DNA of 42,717 bases from Heteroscillospira sp050943935. Its GTDB lineage: Bacteria > Bacillota > Clostridia > Oscillospirales > Oscillospiraceae. The notes below the pieces were generated by a model that was not told where the DNA came from, searched no databases, and was given only the letters and a program-made list of their open reading frames with translations. Of the stretch, positions 15,700 to 24,276 are shown in pieces (the stretch's first letter is position 1; each line of letters opens with the position of its first letter). Made by a program: the position numbers and the translations under genes. Location: assembly GCA_050943935.1 (NCBI GenBank), contig JBMNQC010000014.1, forward strand, positions 1 to 42,717. The letters are read 5' to 3'.

Positions 15700-15737
15700 G
15701 GGCTTAATGATATAAAAAGCATAAAAAGGAGAATTTT

Positions 15738-17483
15738 ATGGACATTTTTAACATTATTATGCTCTGCGGAGGACTCGCCTTTTTCCTCTACGGTATGCAC
15801 ATCATGTCCACCGGCCTCACTAAGCTCACCGGCGGCAAACTTGAGCGCACCCTGAAAAAAATGACCTCAAATCCCTGGAACAGCCTGCTGCTCGGCGCGG
15901 GAATTACCATCGCCATCCAGTCCTCTTCCGCCATGACGGTCATGCTGGTGGGTCTGGTAAACTCCGGCGTGATGCAGTTGGGTCAGACCATAGGCGTTAT
16001 CATGGGCTCCAACATCGGCACCACCCTTACCGCCTGGATACTCGCTCTTACCGGCCTGGAAAGCGACAACGTATTCATGCAGCTCCTCAAGCCCGATAAT
16101 TTTTCCCCCATCTTCGCCCTGGTGGGCATACTCATGATAATGGGTTCCCAGAAGTCTCAGCGCAAGGATCTGGGCGCCATATTCGTCGGCTTCTCCATTC
16201 TGATGACCGGCATGAGCTTCATGTCTGACGCTGTAAGTCCTCTGGCCGATATGCCCCAGTTCTCCTCTATCCTTACTGCTTTCAAGAATCCTATTCTGGG
16301 CGTACTTGTAGGCGCCGTATTCACCGGCATCATACAGAGTTCCGCCGCCTCCGTTGGTATACTCCAGGCTCTGGCCCTCACCGGCGCCGTAACCTACGGC
16401 GCGGCAATCCCCATCATCATGGGCCAGAACATCGGTACCTGCGTCACCGCCATCATCTCCAGCATAGGAGTAAACCGCAACGCCAAGCGCGTGGCAGCCG
16501 TTCATATCTCCTTCAACATCATCGGCACTATCATTTTCCTGGCTCTCTATCTTATAGCCGACCTCATATTCAAGTTCCCTTTTATCGACAGCCCCATCGA
16601 CGGCAGCGGCATCGCCTTCTGCCACAGCATCTTCAATATTGCAACTACTTTCATGCTCCTGCCCTTCACCAAAATGCTTGAAAATCTGGCCTGCCGTCTT
16701 GTTCCCGGCCGTCCCGAGGACCAGAAAGACGCTATCATGCTGGATGAGCGTCTGCTGCGCTCCCCCTCCTTCGCCGTAGCGGAGTGCTGCGACAAGGTTG
16801 TGGATATGTCCAGTCTGGCCCACACTACCGTACTCAACGCAATCAGCCTTTTCAAAAAATACGATTCCCGTATGGCCGAGACTATATTGGCGGAAGAGGA
16901 GCGTCTTGATGAATACGAGGATGTTCTGGGCACATATCTTGTAAAGGTGTCCTGCGAGACTCTCAGCACCAGCGACAGTCAGCAGGTTTCCAAGTGCCTG
17001 CACACCATAGGCGACCTGGAGCGCATAGGTGACCACGCAAAGAACATTGTGGACGTAGCCCAGGAGATGCACGACAAGCGTATAGTTTTCTCTGAGGACG
17101 CTCTGCGGGATCTGGAGGTTATAAACGCCGCCGTCAGCGAAGTTGTGGCCACCACCGTCCGCTCCTTTGCTCAAAACGACCTGGAAATGGCCAAAGAGGT
17201 GGAACCTCTGGAGGACGTTATAGACGAGCTCATAGACGAGGCCAAGTCACGCCACATCGCCCGTCTGCAGCACAACGCCTGCACTATTGAGCTGGGCTTT
17301 GTTTTCACCGATTATCTGACGAATATGGAACGCATAAGCGACCACTGCTCCAACGTCGCCGTCTGCCTGCTGGAGGTCTCCTCCTCCGCCATGGACGCCC
17401 ACAGCTATCTCTCCAATATGAAGGAGCAGCCCAGGTTCAAGGAGCTGTTTTCCATCTACCGAAACAAATATCAGCTCCCCTGA
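15738..17483 (+). CDS. Na+/phosphate cotransporter with C-terminal PhoU domain
   Basis: The 581-residue protein belongs to the NptA/YjbB family. The membrane domain carries two inverted QSS repeats (GAGITIAIQSSSAMTVMLVG and GAVFTGIIQSSAASVGILQA) with GSNIGTTLTAWI and GQNIGTCVTAII, the substrate-binding signatures of the family. The C-terminal third is a PhoU-like helical domain (ECCDKVVDMSSLAHTTV, GDLERIGDHAKNIVDVAQ and ERISDHCSNVAVCL). It likely takes up, or in some relatives exports, phosphate with sodium. The start follows AAAAGGAG. Confidence 0.9.
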   Translation: MDIFNIIMLCGGLAFFLYGMHIMSTGLTKLTGGKLERTLKKMTSNPWNSLLLGAGITIAIQSSSAMTVMLVGLVNSGVMQLGQTIGVIMGSNIGTTLTAWILALTGLESDNVFMQLLKPDNFSPIFALVGILMIMGSQKSQRKDLGAIFVGFSILMTGMSFMSDAVSPLADMPQFSSILTAFKNPILGVLVGAVFTGIIQSSAASVGILQALALTGAVTYGAAIPIIMGQNIGTCVTAIISSIGVNRNAKRVAAVHISFNIIGTIIFLALYLIADLIFKFPFIDSPIDGSGIAFCHSIFNIATTFMLLPFTKMLENLACRLVPGRPEDQKDAIMLDERLLRSPSFAVAECCDKVVDMSSLAHTTVLNAISLFKKYDSRMAETILAEEERLDEYEDVLGTYLVKVSCETLSTSDSQQVSKCLHTIGDLERIGDHAKNIVDVAQEMHDKRIVFSEDALRDLEVINAAVSEVVATTVRSFAQNDLEMAKEVEPLEDVIDELIDEAKSRHIARLQHNACTIELGFVFTDYLTNMERISDHCSNVAVCLLEVSSSAMDAHSYLSNMKEQPRFKELFSIYRNKYQLP

Positions 17484-17521
17484 TTTAATCGTGCCAACAT
17501 AACAAATAGTTTATAACCGTT

Positions 17522-17555
17522 TTCCCGGCATCTTTGATGCCGGGAAGCTTTTTTA
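17522..17555 (+). terminator. Terminator after the Na/Pi transporter
   Basis: TTCCCGGCATC (17522-17532) pairs with GATGCCGGGAA (17536-17546), followed by GCTTTTTTA. Confidence 0.85.
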
Positions 17556-17625
17556 TTTCCGTCTTCCATACCTCATTTCTGCATTTGTTTTAATTTAATT
17601 TTTGTACTATACTCCAAACTATTAT

Positions 17626-17707
17626 ATTTGCAGATTGTATGCAAATATTTTATGCAAATACATAATCCAGAAAAAACCTTGAATTTGCAGCGACTTTTGC
17701 ATTTTGC
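17626..17707. repeat. Cluster of ATTTGCA / TGCAAAT motifs upstream of adhE
   Basis: ATTTGCA occurs at 17626 and 17683, TGCAAAT at 17640 and 17653, and TTTTGCA at 17695 and 17701, so six related heptamers lie within 82 bases; further TTTTGCA copies appear near 17799 and 17871. The first two face each other as an inverted pair. A multi-site binding region for a regulator is possible, but the AT-rich background makes chance partly responsible. Confidence 0.35.
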
Positions 17708-17812
17708 AGCTCGAAACCGAGTATCTTATCGGTATTTTGTCAAGTTTACAATGTTAATTAATTATCTATCCTGTTAATTTTATGCCAATCAATCATTCTT
17801 TTGCAGGAAATC

Positions 17813-17869
17813 GTTAATAAATTAATTAACATTAAAACTGTTGACATACAGGTTACGCAATGTTATTAT
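17813..17869 (+). promoter_or_regulatory. adhE promoter with Rex-like palindrome
   Basis: TTGACA at 17841-17846 and TATTAT at 17864-17869 (17-base spacer) form the best promoter in the 577-base gap. Just upstream, GTTAATAAATTAATTAAC (17813-17830) is an inverted repeat with GTTAA/TTAAC ends. This resembles the redox repressor Rex site (GTTAA-N4-TTAAC), but its centre is four bases longer. The transcript would have a leader of about 180 bases; I see no riboswitch or long coding frame in it. Confidence 0.55.
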
Positions 17870-18060
17870 GATTTTGCATTAAGCAGAAGTGAGAAATTTT
17901 CCTCAGTCCTCTCTGTTGATGACTGCAAAAATTCCCATTTCATCAGCATTAATTGCATTTGGCTTTTACCGCAAATACCACAGCGCAGAAAATATTGCCA
18001 TAATTCAAATTTATATCAAAGTGTTGAAATTCATCGAATTTATTAACAGGAGGAAAAATC

Positions 18061-20688
18061 ATGGCAGAAAAGAAAAAAGCAGCAGCCGAGCCCGTAGTTA
18101 TGTCCGACGCAGAGCTCGTAGCCGCAAAGGTCGCTTCCGTTCGCGCAGCTCAGGAAAAGTTTGCCACCTATACTCAGGAGCAGGTAGACTACATATTCTA
18201 CAAGGCCGCCATGGCCGCCGATAACGCCCGTATTCCCCTGGCCAAAATAGCCGTTGAGGAGACCGGCATGGGCGTCCTCGAGGATAAGATTACCAAGAAC
18301 CACTACGCAGCCGAGTTCGTTTACAACCATTACCGCGACAGCAAGACCTGCGGTATTGTTGAAGAAGATAAAGAGTGGGGCATCAAGAAGGTCGCCGAGC
18401 CTCTGGGCGTCATCGCCGCCGTTATCCCCACCACCAACCCCACCTCTACCGCCATCTTCAAGACCCTTATTGCTCTGAAGACCCGCAACGGTATGATCAT
18501 CTCTCCCCACCCCCGTGCAAAGAAGTGCACCTGCGCCGCCGCCAAGGTCGTTCTTGACGCCGCCGTCGCAGCCGGCGCTCCCGAGGGAATCATCGACTGG
18601 TTTGACGAGCCCTCCATTGAGATTTCCGGTGCCCTCATGAAGGCTTCCGACTGCATCCTGGCCACCGGTGGTCCCGGCATGGTCACCGCCGCTTACTCCT
18701 CCGGCAAGCCCGCCCTTGGCGTCGGCCCCGGCAACGTGGCCGTCATCATTGATGAGACTGCCGACATTAAGGATGCCGCTTACTCCATCATCCACTCCAA
18801 GACTTTCGATAACGGCATGATCTGCGCTTCCGAGCAGACCGTTTTCGTCAGCGAGAAGGTCTATGACGCTGTCCGCGCCGAGTTCCTCAAGTATGGCTGC
18901 TACTTCCTGAATGAGGAAGAGCGCAAAAAGGTCGGCGAGACCGTTATCTGCTACCCCAACGGCAACGTCAACGCCAAGGTTGTCGGCCAGAGCGCCTATA
19001 AGATTGCCGAAATGGCCGGCGTGAAGGTTCCCGAGACCACAAAGGTCCTCATCGGTGAGGTTTCCTCCACCGAGTTCTCCGAGCCTTTCGCTCACGAGAA
19101 GCTATCCCCCGTTCTCGGCATGTACAAGGTCAAGGATCTGGACGACGGCATTGAGAAGGCTTCCACCGTTCTGCGCGTCTGCGGCGGTATCGGCCACTCC
19201 TGCGGCCTGCACGTCAACGCCTCCGAGACCGAGAAAATCAACAAGTTCGCCGAGGCTATGAAGACCTGCCGTATCATCATCAACTCTCCCACCGCCCACG
19301 GCGGCATCGGTGATATCTACAACTTCAAGCTCGCTCCCTCCCTCACCCTGGGCTGCGGCTCCTGGGCCGGCAACTCCCGCTCCGAGAACATCGGCATCTT
19401 CCACCTGCTCAACATCAAGACTGTCGCCGAAAGGAGAGAGAATATGCTCTGGCTCAGAACTCCCGAGAAGGTTTACCACAAGAAGGGCTGCATGCAGCTG
19501 GCTCTGCGCGAGCTCCGCGACGAGTATCACTGCAAAAAGGCTTTCATTGTAACCGATACTTTCCTGTTCCAGAACGGCTACACCAAGCCCATTGAGGATG
19601 AGCTTGACCGTATGGGCATCACTCACACCTGCTTCTATGAGGTCGCTCCCGACCCCACTCTGCAGATCGCCCGCGTCGGCGTAAAGCAGGTCAATGCTTT
19701 CCAGCCCGATGTTATCATCGCCCTGGGCGGCGGCTCCTCCATGGATGCTGCCAAGATCATGTGGCTCATGTATGAGCACCCCGAGGAGGACTTCTTCGAC
19801 CTCGCCAGCGTGTTCATGGATATCCGCAAGAGAATCCATAAGTTCCCCAAGATGGGTCTGAAGTCCAAGCTGGTCTGCATCCCCACCTCCGCCGGTACCG
19901 GTTCCGAGGTTACCCCCTTCGCCATCATCACCGATGCCGACACCGGCACGAAGTGGCCTCTGGCTGACTACGAGCTGATGCCCACCATGGCTATCGTTGA
20001 CGCCGACAATATGATGAACGCCCCCCGCGGTCTGACCTCCGCTTCCGGTATCGACGTTCTGACCCACGCCACCGAGGCCTTTGTCTCCACCCTGGCTACC
20101 GACTATACCGACGGTTTCGCCATCAAGGCTACCCAGAACGTTATGAACTACCTGAAGAGAGCTTACGACTTCGGTCCCAAGGACATCGAGGCTCGCTGCA
20201 AGATGGCCGACGCCGCCTGCATGGCCGGTATCGCCTTCGCCAACGCCTTCCTGGGTCTGTGCCACTCCATGGCTCACAAGCTGGGTGCTTTCCACCACCT
20301 GCCCCACGGCGTTGCCAACGCCCTGCTCATGTGCGAGATCATGAAGTACAACGCCAACGAGGCTCCCTTCAAGATGGGTACCTTCTCTCAGTACAAGTAT
20401 CCTCACGCTCTGGAGCGCTACGCCGAGCTGGCCCGCTACTGCGGCATCTGCGGCAAGGACGACAGAGAGACCTTCGATATGTTCATCACCGCTATCGAGC
20501 AGCTCAAGGCCGATGTAGGCATCAAGCCCTGCATCAAGGATTACGGTGTCGATGAGCAGAAGTTCCTGGAGACCCTGGATCAGATGGTCGAGGCCGCCTT
20601 CAACGACCAGTGCACCGGTGCCAACCCCGTATATCCCCGCATGAGCGACATGAAGGATATGTATCTGCGCTGCTACTACGGCAAGTAA
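18061..20688 (+). CDS. adhE: Bifunctional acetaldehyde-CoA / alcohol dehydrogenase
   Basis: The 875-residue fermentative enzyme reduces acetyl-CoA to acetaldehyde and then to ethanol with NADH. The N-terminal aldehyde dehydrogenase half contains PTTNPTSTAIFKTLIALK and the catalytic cysteine in DNGMICASEQTVFV. The C-terminal iron-dependent alcohol dehydrogenase half carries the nucleotide-binding GGGSSMDAAK, GTGSEVTPFA and the histidine-rich iron site (CHSMAHKLGAFHHLPHGVAN). The start follows AGGAGG. Codon use is strongly biased (isoleucine almost always ATC or ATT after the first 100 codons), unlike neighbouring genes that often use ATA, consistent with very high expression. AdhE normally assembles into spirosome filaments. 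Confidence 0.97.
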   Translation: MAEKKKAAAEPVVMSDAELVAAKVASVRAAQEKFATYTQEQVDYIFYKAAMAADNARIPLAKIAVEETGMGVLEDKITKNHYAAEFVYNHYRDSKTCGIVEEDKEWGIKKVAEPLGVIAAVIPTTNPTSTAIFKTLIALKTRNGMIISPHPRAKKCTCAAAKVVLDAAVAAGAPEGIIDWFDEPSIEISGALMKASDCILATGGPGMVTAAYSSGKPALGVGPGNVAVIIDETADIKDAAYSIIHSKTFDNGMICASEQTVFVSEKVYDAVRAEFLKYGCYFLNEEERKKVGETVICYPNGNVNAKVVGQSAYKIAEMAGVKVPETTKVLIGEVSSTEFSEPFAHEKLSPVLGMYKVKDLDDGIEKASTVLRVCGGIGHSCGLHVNASETEKINKFAEAMKTCRIIINSPTAHGGIGDIYNFKLAPSLTLGCGSWAGNSRSENIGIFHLLNIKTVAERRENMLWLRTPEKVYHKKGCMQLALRELRDEYHCKKAFIVTDTFLFQNGYTKPIEDELDRMGITHTCFYEVAPDPTLQIARVGVKQVNAFQPDVIIALGGGSSMDAAKIMWLMYEHPEEDFFDLASVFMDIRKRIHKFPKMGLKSKLVCIPTSAGTGSEVTPFAIITDADTGTKWPLADYELMPTMAIVDADNMMNAPRGLTSASGIDVLTHATEAFVSTLATDYTDGFAIKATQNVMNYLKRAYDFGPKDIEARCKMADAACMAGIAFANAFLGLCHSMAHKLGAFHHLPHGVANALLMCEIMKYNANEAPFKMGTFSQYKYPHALERYAELARYCGICGKDDRETFDMFITAIEQLKADVGIKPCIKDYGVDEQKFLETLDQMVEAAFNDQCTGANPVYPRMSDMKDMYLRCYYGK

Positions 20689-20716
20689 GTCTTTCCACAT
20701 ACTCTTTCACAATAGG

Positions 20717-20752
20717 CAAAGCACCTGTCCAAATGGACAGGTGCTTTGTTTT
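20717..20752 (+). terminator. Terminator after adhE
   Basis: CAAAGCACCTGTCCA (20717-20731) pairs with TGGACAGGTGCTTTG (20734-20748), followed by TTTTGG. Confidence 0.85.
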
Positions 20753-20764
20753 GGTTTGAAGTCA

Positions 20765-20893
20765 GGGCGTTAAGAAAACGCCCCGATGGCCCATGGCGAA
20801 CCGTCAGTTTCTTTGGCGGGCGACACCGTTTCTTTCTGAAAGAAATGGGGTCGCACTACGCAGCGCGCATTGCGCGCCATGGTCCCTGTTCTG
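20765..20893. repeat. Intergenic structured repeat, copy 1
   Basis: Three hairpins flank a conserved core. H1 is GGGCGTT/AACGCCC (20765-20783). The core is ATGGCCCATGGCGAACCGT (20786-20804), then TTTCTTTGG. H2 runs 20820-20854 (arms GCGAC/GTCGC around a conserved CCGTTTCTTT...AAGAAATGG stem). H3 is GCGCGC/GCGCGC (20863-20877), then a shared GTTCT. The second copy is at 34605-34730: core almost identical, hairpin arms different in sequence but still paired. Orientation of transcription is unknown. I do not know the family name. Confidence 0.65.
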
Positions 20894-20904
20894 CAAAGCA
20901 CAGC

Positions 20905-20932
20905 ACCCCCGGGGTCTCTCGATCCCGGGGGT
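20905..20932. terminator. GC-rich hairpin at the 3' end of the proline operon
   Basis: ACCCCCGGG (20905-20913) pairs with CCCGGGGGT (20924-20932). It lies seven bases past the stop of the last minus-strand gene and is the likely transcript end, although the T-run is poor. Confidence 0.5.
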
Positions 20933-20938
20933 ACATTT

Positions 20939-21187
20939 TCATCGCGGCATCAGCCTTTCATAATCCACTACCATTTTTCTGCACTCTTCGCACCAGAAGG
21001 CCTCTGGCCAGTTTTCACAGAAGGGCGCGCCGAAGGATTCCGGCGGCAGCAGGACCGCCTGTCTTTTCTTCAGCGCCGCCATGGTCCAGAGCTTTGGCCG
21101 CGTCTGGCCGTCGGGCAGAAAATAGCTGTCGCCTCTGCCGCACAGAGTGCCTTTCTTCATCTCTTTCCCGCAGAACGGGCAGTTCAT
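20939..21187 (-). CDS. Small zinc-ribbon protein (PF20097-like)
   Basis: The 82-residue protein has an N-terminal CPFCGKEMKKGTLCGRGD motif and a C-terminal CEECRKMVVDY, i.e. two CxxC knuckles that can bind one zinc ion. The overall form matches short conserved zinc-ribbon proteins common in Clostridia (PF20097-type). A strong GGGAGGAGGG site precedes the ATG. It lies 21 bases after proA on the same strand and is probably the last gene of the proline operon. Function unknown. Confidence 0.75.
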   Translation of the reverse strand: MNCPFCGKEMKKGTLCGRGDSYFLPDGQTRPKLWTMAALKKRQAVLLPPESFGAPFCENWPEAFWCEECRKMVVDYERLMPR

Positions 21188-21208
21188 ACAAGCCCTCCTC
21201 CCTGCGTT

Positions 21209-22459
21209 TTACCTCACCTGTCCGGTGCCCCGGATGATGTATTTGCTGGTGCACAGCTCCATGAGCCCCATAGGTCCCCGGGCGTGGAGCTTCTGGGTGG
21301 ATATGCCCATCTCGCAGCCCAGTCCGAACTCACCTCCGTCGGTGAAGCGGGTGGAGGCGTTCCAGTATACCGCCGCGGAATCCACCTGCATTAGGAATTT
21401 TCCCGCGGTCTCCGGGTTCTCCGTCACTATGGCCTCGCTGTGGCCGGTGGAGTGCCGGGCGATGTGCCGTATGGCGGCGTCAGCATCGCTGACCACTTCC
21501 ACCGCCAGAATATAGTCCAGAAATTCCGTATCAAAGTCATGCTCGGACGCCGGAACACCCGAGGCAAACTCCCCCGCCGCCGGACTGAGTCGAAGCTGTA
21601 CGGGATGTACTGTGCGCTCCGACGTGAGCCGCTTCTCCAGCCGGGGCAGGAAAAGCGCCGCAATATCCTTATGCACCAGACAGACCTCGCAGGCATTGCA
21701 GACGCTTGGTCGGCTGGTCTTGGCGTTTTCAACTATATCCAACGCCATATCCGTGTCTGCGTCCTTATCCACATAAATGTGGCAGATGCCCGTGCCGGTC
21801 TCTATGCAGTTCACCGTGGCGTTTTCCACACAGGCCCGGATAAGCCCCGCTCCGCCCCTGGGGATGAGCAGGTCTATGAGGCCGGAAGCCGTCATCAGCT
21901 CCCTGGCGCTCGACCTGTCCGTATCCTCCACCAGATTTACCGCCGTCTCAGGCAGTCCGGCGGCTTTGAGTCCGCGGCGCATTGCGCGCACTATTGCCTC
22001 AGCGCTTCTCCAGGCCTCCTTACCGCAGCGCAGCACGCAGGCTGAGCCCGCCTTTACCGCCAGCGCGGCGGCGTCCGCCGTCACATTGGGACGGCTCTCG
22101 TATATTATGGCGATAACGCCCATTGGTACGGCGGTCTTTTCAATCACCAGCCCGTTGGGCCGCTCCACCCTGTTCAGTACGGTGCCCACAGGGTCCGGCA
22201 GAGCCGCGACCTCACGGATGCCGGCAGCCATGGCGGCCACGCGGCTTTCGCTCAGCGCCAGCCGGTCCAGCATGACCTCGCCTATATTGCCCCTGGCTGC
22301 ATCCATATCTACCGTATTGGCGGCGAGGATGCTGTCCGTATTCTCCTCAAGGGCGTCCGCCATTGCCAGCAGAGCCCGGTTTTTTGTATCCGTATCCGCC
22401 GCAGCAACGGCGGCCTTGGCATTTACCGCGTCCAGAATAATATCGTGCGTTGCTCTCAT
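21209..22459 (-). CDS. proA: Gamma-glutamyl phosphate reductase
   Basis: The 416-residue enzyme reduces gamma-glutamyl phosphate to glutamate semialdehyde with NADPH, the second step of proline synthesis. Family-typical segments are RPNGLVIEKTAVPMGVIAII, YESRPNVTADAAALAVKAG, LIPRGGAGLIRACVENATV and the active-site region SVCNACEVCLVHK, ending with GPMGLMELCTSKYIIRGTGQ. The ATG at 22459 overlaps the proB stop (ATGA) and has AGGAGG; the longer frame from 22570 runs inside proB and is not used. Confidence 0.96.
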   Translation of the reverse strand: MRATHDIILDAVNAKAAVAAADTDTKNRALLAMADALEENTDSILAANTVDMDAARGNIGEVMLDRLALSESRVAAMAAGIREVAALPDPVGTVLNRVERPNGLVIEKTAVPMGVIAIIYESRPNVTADAAALAVKAGSACVLRCGKEAWRSAEAIVRAMRRGLKAAGLPETAVNLVEDTDRSSARELMTASGLIDLLIPRGGAGLIRACVENATVNCIETGTGICHIYVDKDADTDMALDIVENAKTSRPSVCNACEVCLVHKDIAALFLPRLEKRLTSERTVHPVQLRLSPAAGEFASGVPASEHDFDTEFLDYILAVEVVSDADAAIRHIARHSTGHSEAIVTENPETAGKFLMQVDSAAVYWNASTRFTDGGEFGLGCEMGISTQKLHARGPMGLMELCTSKYIIRGTGQVR

Positions 22460-23241
22460 TTCTGCCTCCTGCCCATAAATCGTGTGCCCACCGGCTTGCC
22501 CTCCACCATATCGTAGAGCTTTTCCGGCTCCTCGCCGTTGGCGATTATCATGTCGCCCCCGGCTTCGCAAATTATCCTGGCAGCCTTGAGCTTGGTGGCC
22601 ATACCGCCGCTGCCCAGGCTGCTGCCGCTGCCTCCGGCCAATGCCTCCACCTCCGGAGTGATGCTCTCCACCACCGGTATCAGCCTGGCCTCCGGGTCAC
22701 GGCGCGGGTCGGCGGTATACAGTCCGTCTATGTCCGACAGCAGCACCAGCAGCTCAGCTCCAACCAGCTTGGCCACTATGGCCGAGAGCGTATCGTTTTC
22801 GCCTATGGTATTCTCCACGCCTATTTCGTCCGTAGCCACAGCGTCGTTTTCATTTATGATGGGCAACGCCTTCAGCTCCAGCAGGCGGGTGATGGTATTG
22901 CGCATATTCCGGCGGCGCAGCTCGTTGTGTATGTCCTCGCCGGTGAGCAGCACCTGAGCCACCGTGTGATTATACTCGGCGAACAGCTTATCGTAGGTAT
23001 ACATCAGCTCGCACTGCCCCACGGCGGCGGCCGCCTGCTTGGTGGGCATATCCGCCGGCCGTCCCGGCAGCATAAGCTTTCCCACACCCATGCCTATAGC
23101 GCCCGAGGATACCAGCACCAGCTCGTGACCCGCGTTTTTCAAATCGCTCAAAACCTTGACCAGAGCCTCCGCATGGCGCACGTTCAGCATGCCCGTGGGG
23201 TGCGCCAGAGTGGAGGTGCCTATCTTTACCACTATCCGCAT
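22456..23241 (-). CDS. proB: Glutamate 5-kinase, short form
   Basis: The 261-residue kinase phosphorylates glutamate in the first step of proline synthesis. It shows the amino-acid kinase fold motifs VKIGTSTLAHP, LVSSGAIGMGVGKL, INENDAVATDEI, LLSDIDGLYTADP and GSGGMATKLKAARI. The C-terminal PUA domain of the E. coli type (about 367 residues) is absent, as in many Firmicutes. It begins one base after the proC stop and overlaps proA by four bases, so the three genes form one coupled operon in the order proC-proB-proA. Confidence 0.96.
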   Translation of the reverse strand: MRIVVKIGTSTLAHPTGMLNVRHAEALVKVLSDLKNAGHELVLVSSGAIGMGVGKLMLPGRPADMPTKQAAAAVGQCELMYTYDKLFAEYNHTVAQVLLTGEDIHNELRRRNMRNTITRLLELKALPIINENDAVATDEIGVENTIGENDTLSAIVAKLVGAELLVLLSDIDGLYTADPRRDPEARLIPVVESITPEVEALAGGSGSSLGSGGMATKLKAARIICEAGGDMIIANGEEPEKLYDMVEGKPVGTRFMGRRQK

Positions 23242-23242
23242 A

Positions 23243-24055
23243 TTATTTGCCCCCCTGCTTCAGTTCCCGGGTCTTATCGTATGCCGCTATCACGGCCTCC
23301 ATGCACGCCGCGCGGACTCCGCCGTTTTCCAGGGCGCGCACGCCCTGAATGGTGGTGCCGCCGGGGGAGCAGACCTTGTCCTTCATGCTGCCGGGGTGCT
23401 CGCCGCTCTCCAGATACATTCTGCCCATACCAAGCATTGTCTGGGCGGCATAGCTCAGGGCCTTGTCCCGGGGCAGACCGCAGGCCACGCCGCCATCGGC
23501 CAGGGCCTCCATAAACAGGCACATGTAGGCCGTGCCGCAGCCGGACACGGCGCTGGCCGCGTCTATGAGGCTTTCAGGCAGGCTGTCCACCAGTCCGGCG
23601 CAGCGCAGCAGCTCCCGGAAAGCCGCCTGCTCCTCCTCCGTCACACCAACGGCGCACATCTGCACCACTCCCGCGCCTATGGCCACCGGTGTGTTGGGCA
23701 TTATCCGGATGACGGGATAATCGCCCCCCGCCATGGCCCGGATGGTATCCATGGTCAGTCCCGCCGCCATAGTCACCAGCACAAAGCGGTCACGGCGCTC
23801 ACGCAGCACCGGGGCTATCTCCGCCAGGACGCCGGGCATTATCTGGGGCTTTACGCCCAGGAAGATAAGGCCGCAGTCCTCGGCCACGCCCGCGTTGTCG
23901 GAAACGGCACAGCCAAGCTCCTTTGCCAGAGCCTCCGCCTTCTCAAGCCTGCGGTTGGCGAGGATGATGCGCTCCCCCCCTCCTCCTTTGATAACGGCCC
24001 GCGCAAGGGCAGAGCCCATGTTGCCGCAGCCTATAAAACCGATGTTCCGGTACAT
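23243..24055 (-). CDS. proC: Pyrroline-5-carboxylate reductase
   Basis: The 270-residue enzyme reduces pyrroline-5-carboxylate to proline. The N-terminal Rossmann motif is NIGFIGCGNMGSALARAVI. The conserved C-terminal part reads AASAVSGCGTAYMCLFMEAL with VCSPGGTTIQGVRALE, the ProC signature. The ATG at 24055 is well placed behind AGGAG; a TTG two codons earlier is the alternative. First gene of the operon; a short leader of about 30 bases leaves no room for a T-box. Confidence 0.95.
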   Translation of the reverse strand: MYRNIGFIGCGNMGSALARAVIKGGGGERIILANRRLEKAEALAKELGCAVSDNAGVAEDCGLIFLGVKPQIMPGVLAEIAPVLRERRDRFVLVTMAAGLTMDTIRAMAGGDYPVIRIMPNTPVAIGAGVVQMCAVGVTEEEQAAFRELLRCAGLVDSLPESLIDAASAVSGCGTAYMCLFMEALADGGVACGLPRDKALSYAAQTMLGMGRMYLESGEHPGSMKDKVCSPGGTTIQGVRALENGGVRAACMEAVIAAYDKTRELKQGGK

Positions 24056-24086
24056 ATTCAATCAGCTCCTGTATTTTCTTTAGCTC

Positions 24087-24115
24087 ATTTTAGCACAAAA
24101 GCTTTGTATTTTCAA
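24087..24115 (-). promoter_or_regulatory. Promoter of the proCBA operon
   Basis: On the minus strand TTGAAA (24110-24115) and TAAAAT (24087-24092) are 17 bases apart, about 32 bases before the proC start. Confidence 0.6.
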
Positions 24116-24217
24116 AGCAATTAAGACTAAGAAAGGCTAAAAAGCCGTCAAAATTTACTCGTTTTTCACATATATGGAGTAAAAATAAAAAAATACCGAT
24201 TTTTTTAAAATTAACTC

Positions 24218-24246
24218 TTGCATTTATCAATACTATGTGCTAATAT
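24218..24246 (+). promoter_or_regulatory. Promoter of the tRNA-Pro gene
   Basis: TTGCAT at 24218-24223 and TAATAT at 24241-24246 have a 17-base spacer, 30 bases before the tRNA. Confidence 0.6.
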
Positions 24247-24276
24247 AATTAAGCTGTTACGCAACGCAGCACATAT

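Noticed and set aside
17623..17707. CRISPR-like array from repeated TTTGCA words
   Set aside because: Repeats are only 7 bases, differ in orientation and spacing, and no cas gene is present.
17801..18046. 81-codon frame in the adhE leader
   Set aside because: No ribosome site, overlaps the predicted promoter, and the product shows no protein-like pattern.
19102..20700. 532-codon minus-strand frame inside adhE
   Set aside because: Shadow frame caused by strong codon bias in adhE.
23987..24061. T-box leader for the proline operon
   Set aside because: The promoter leaves only about 30 bases before proC, too short for a T-box.
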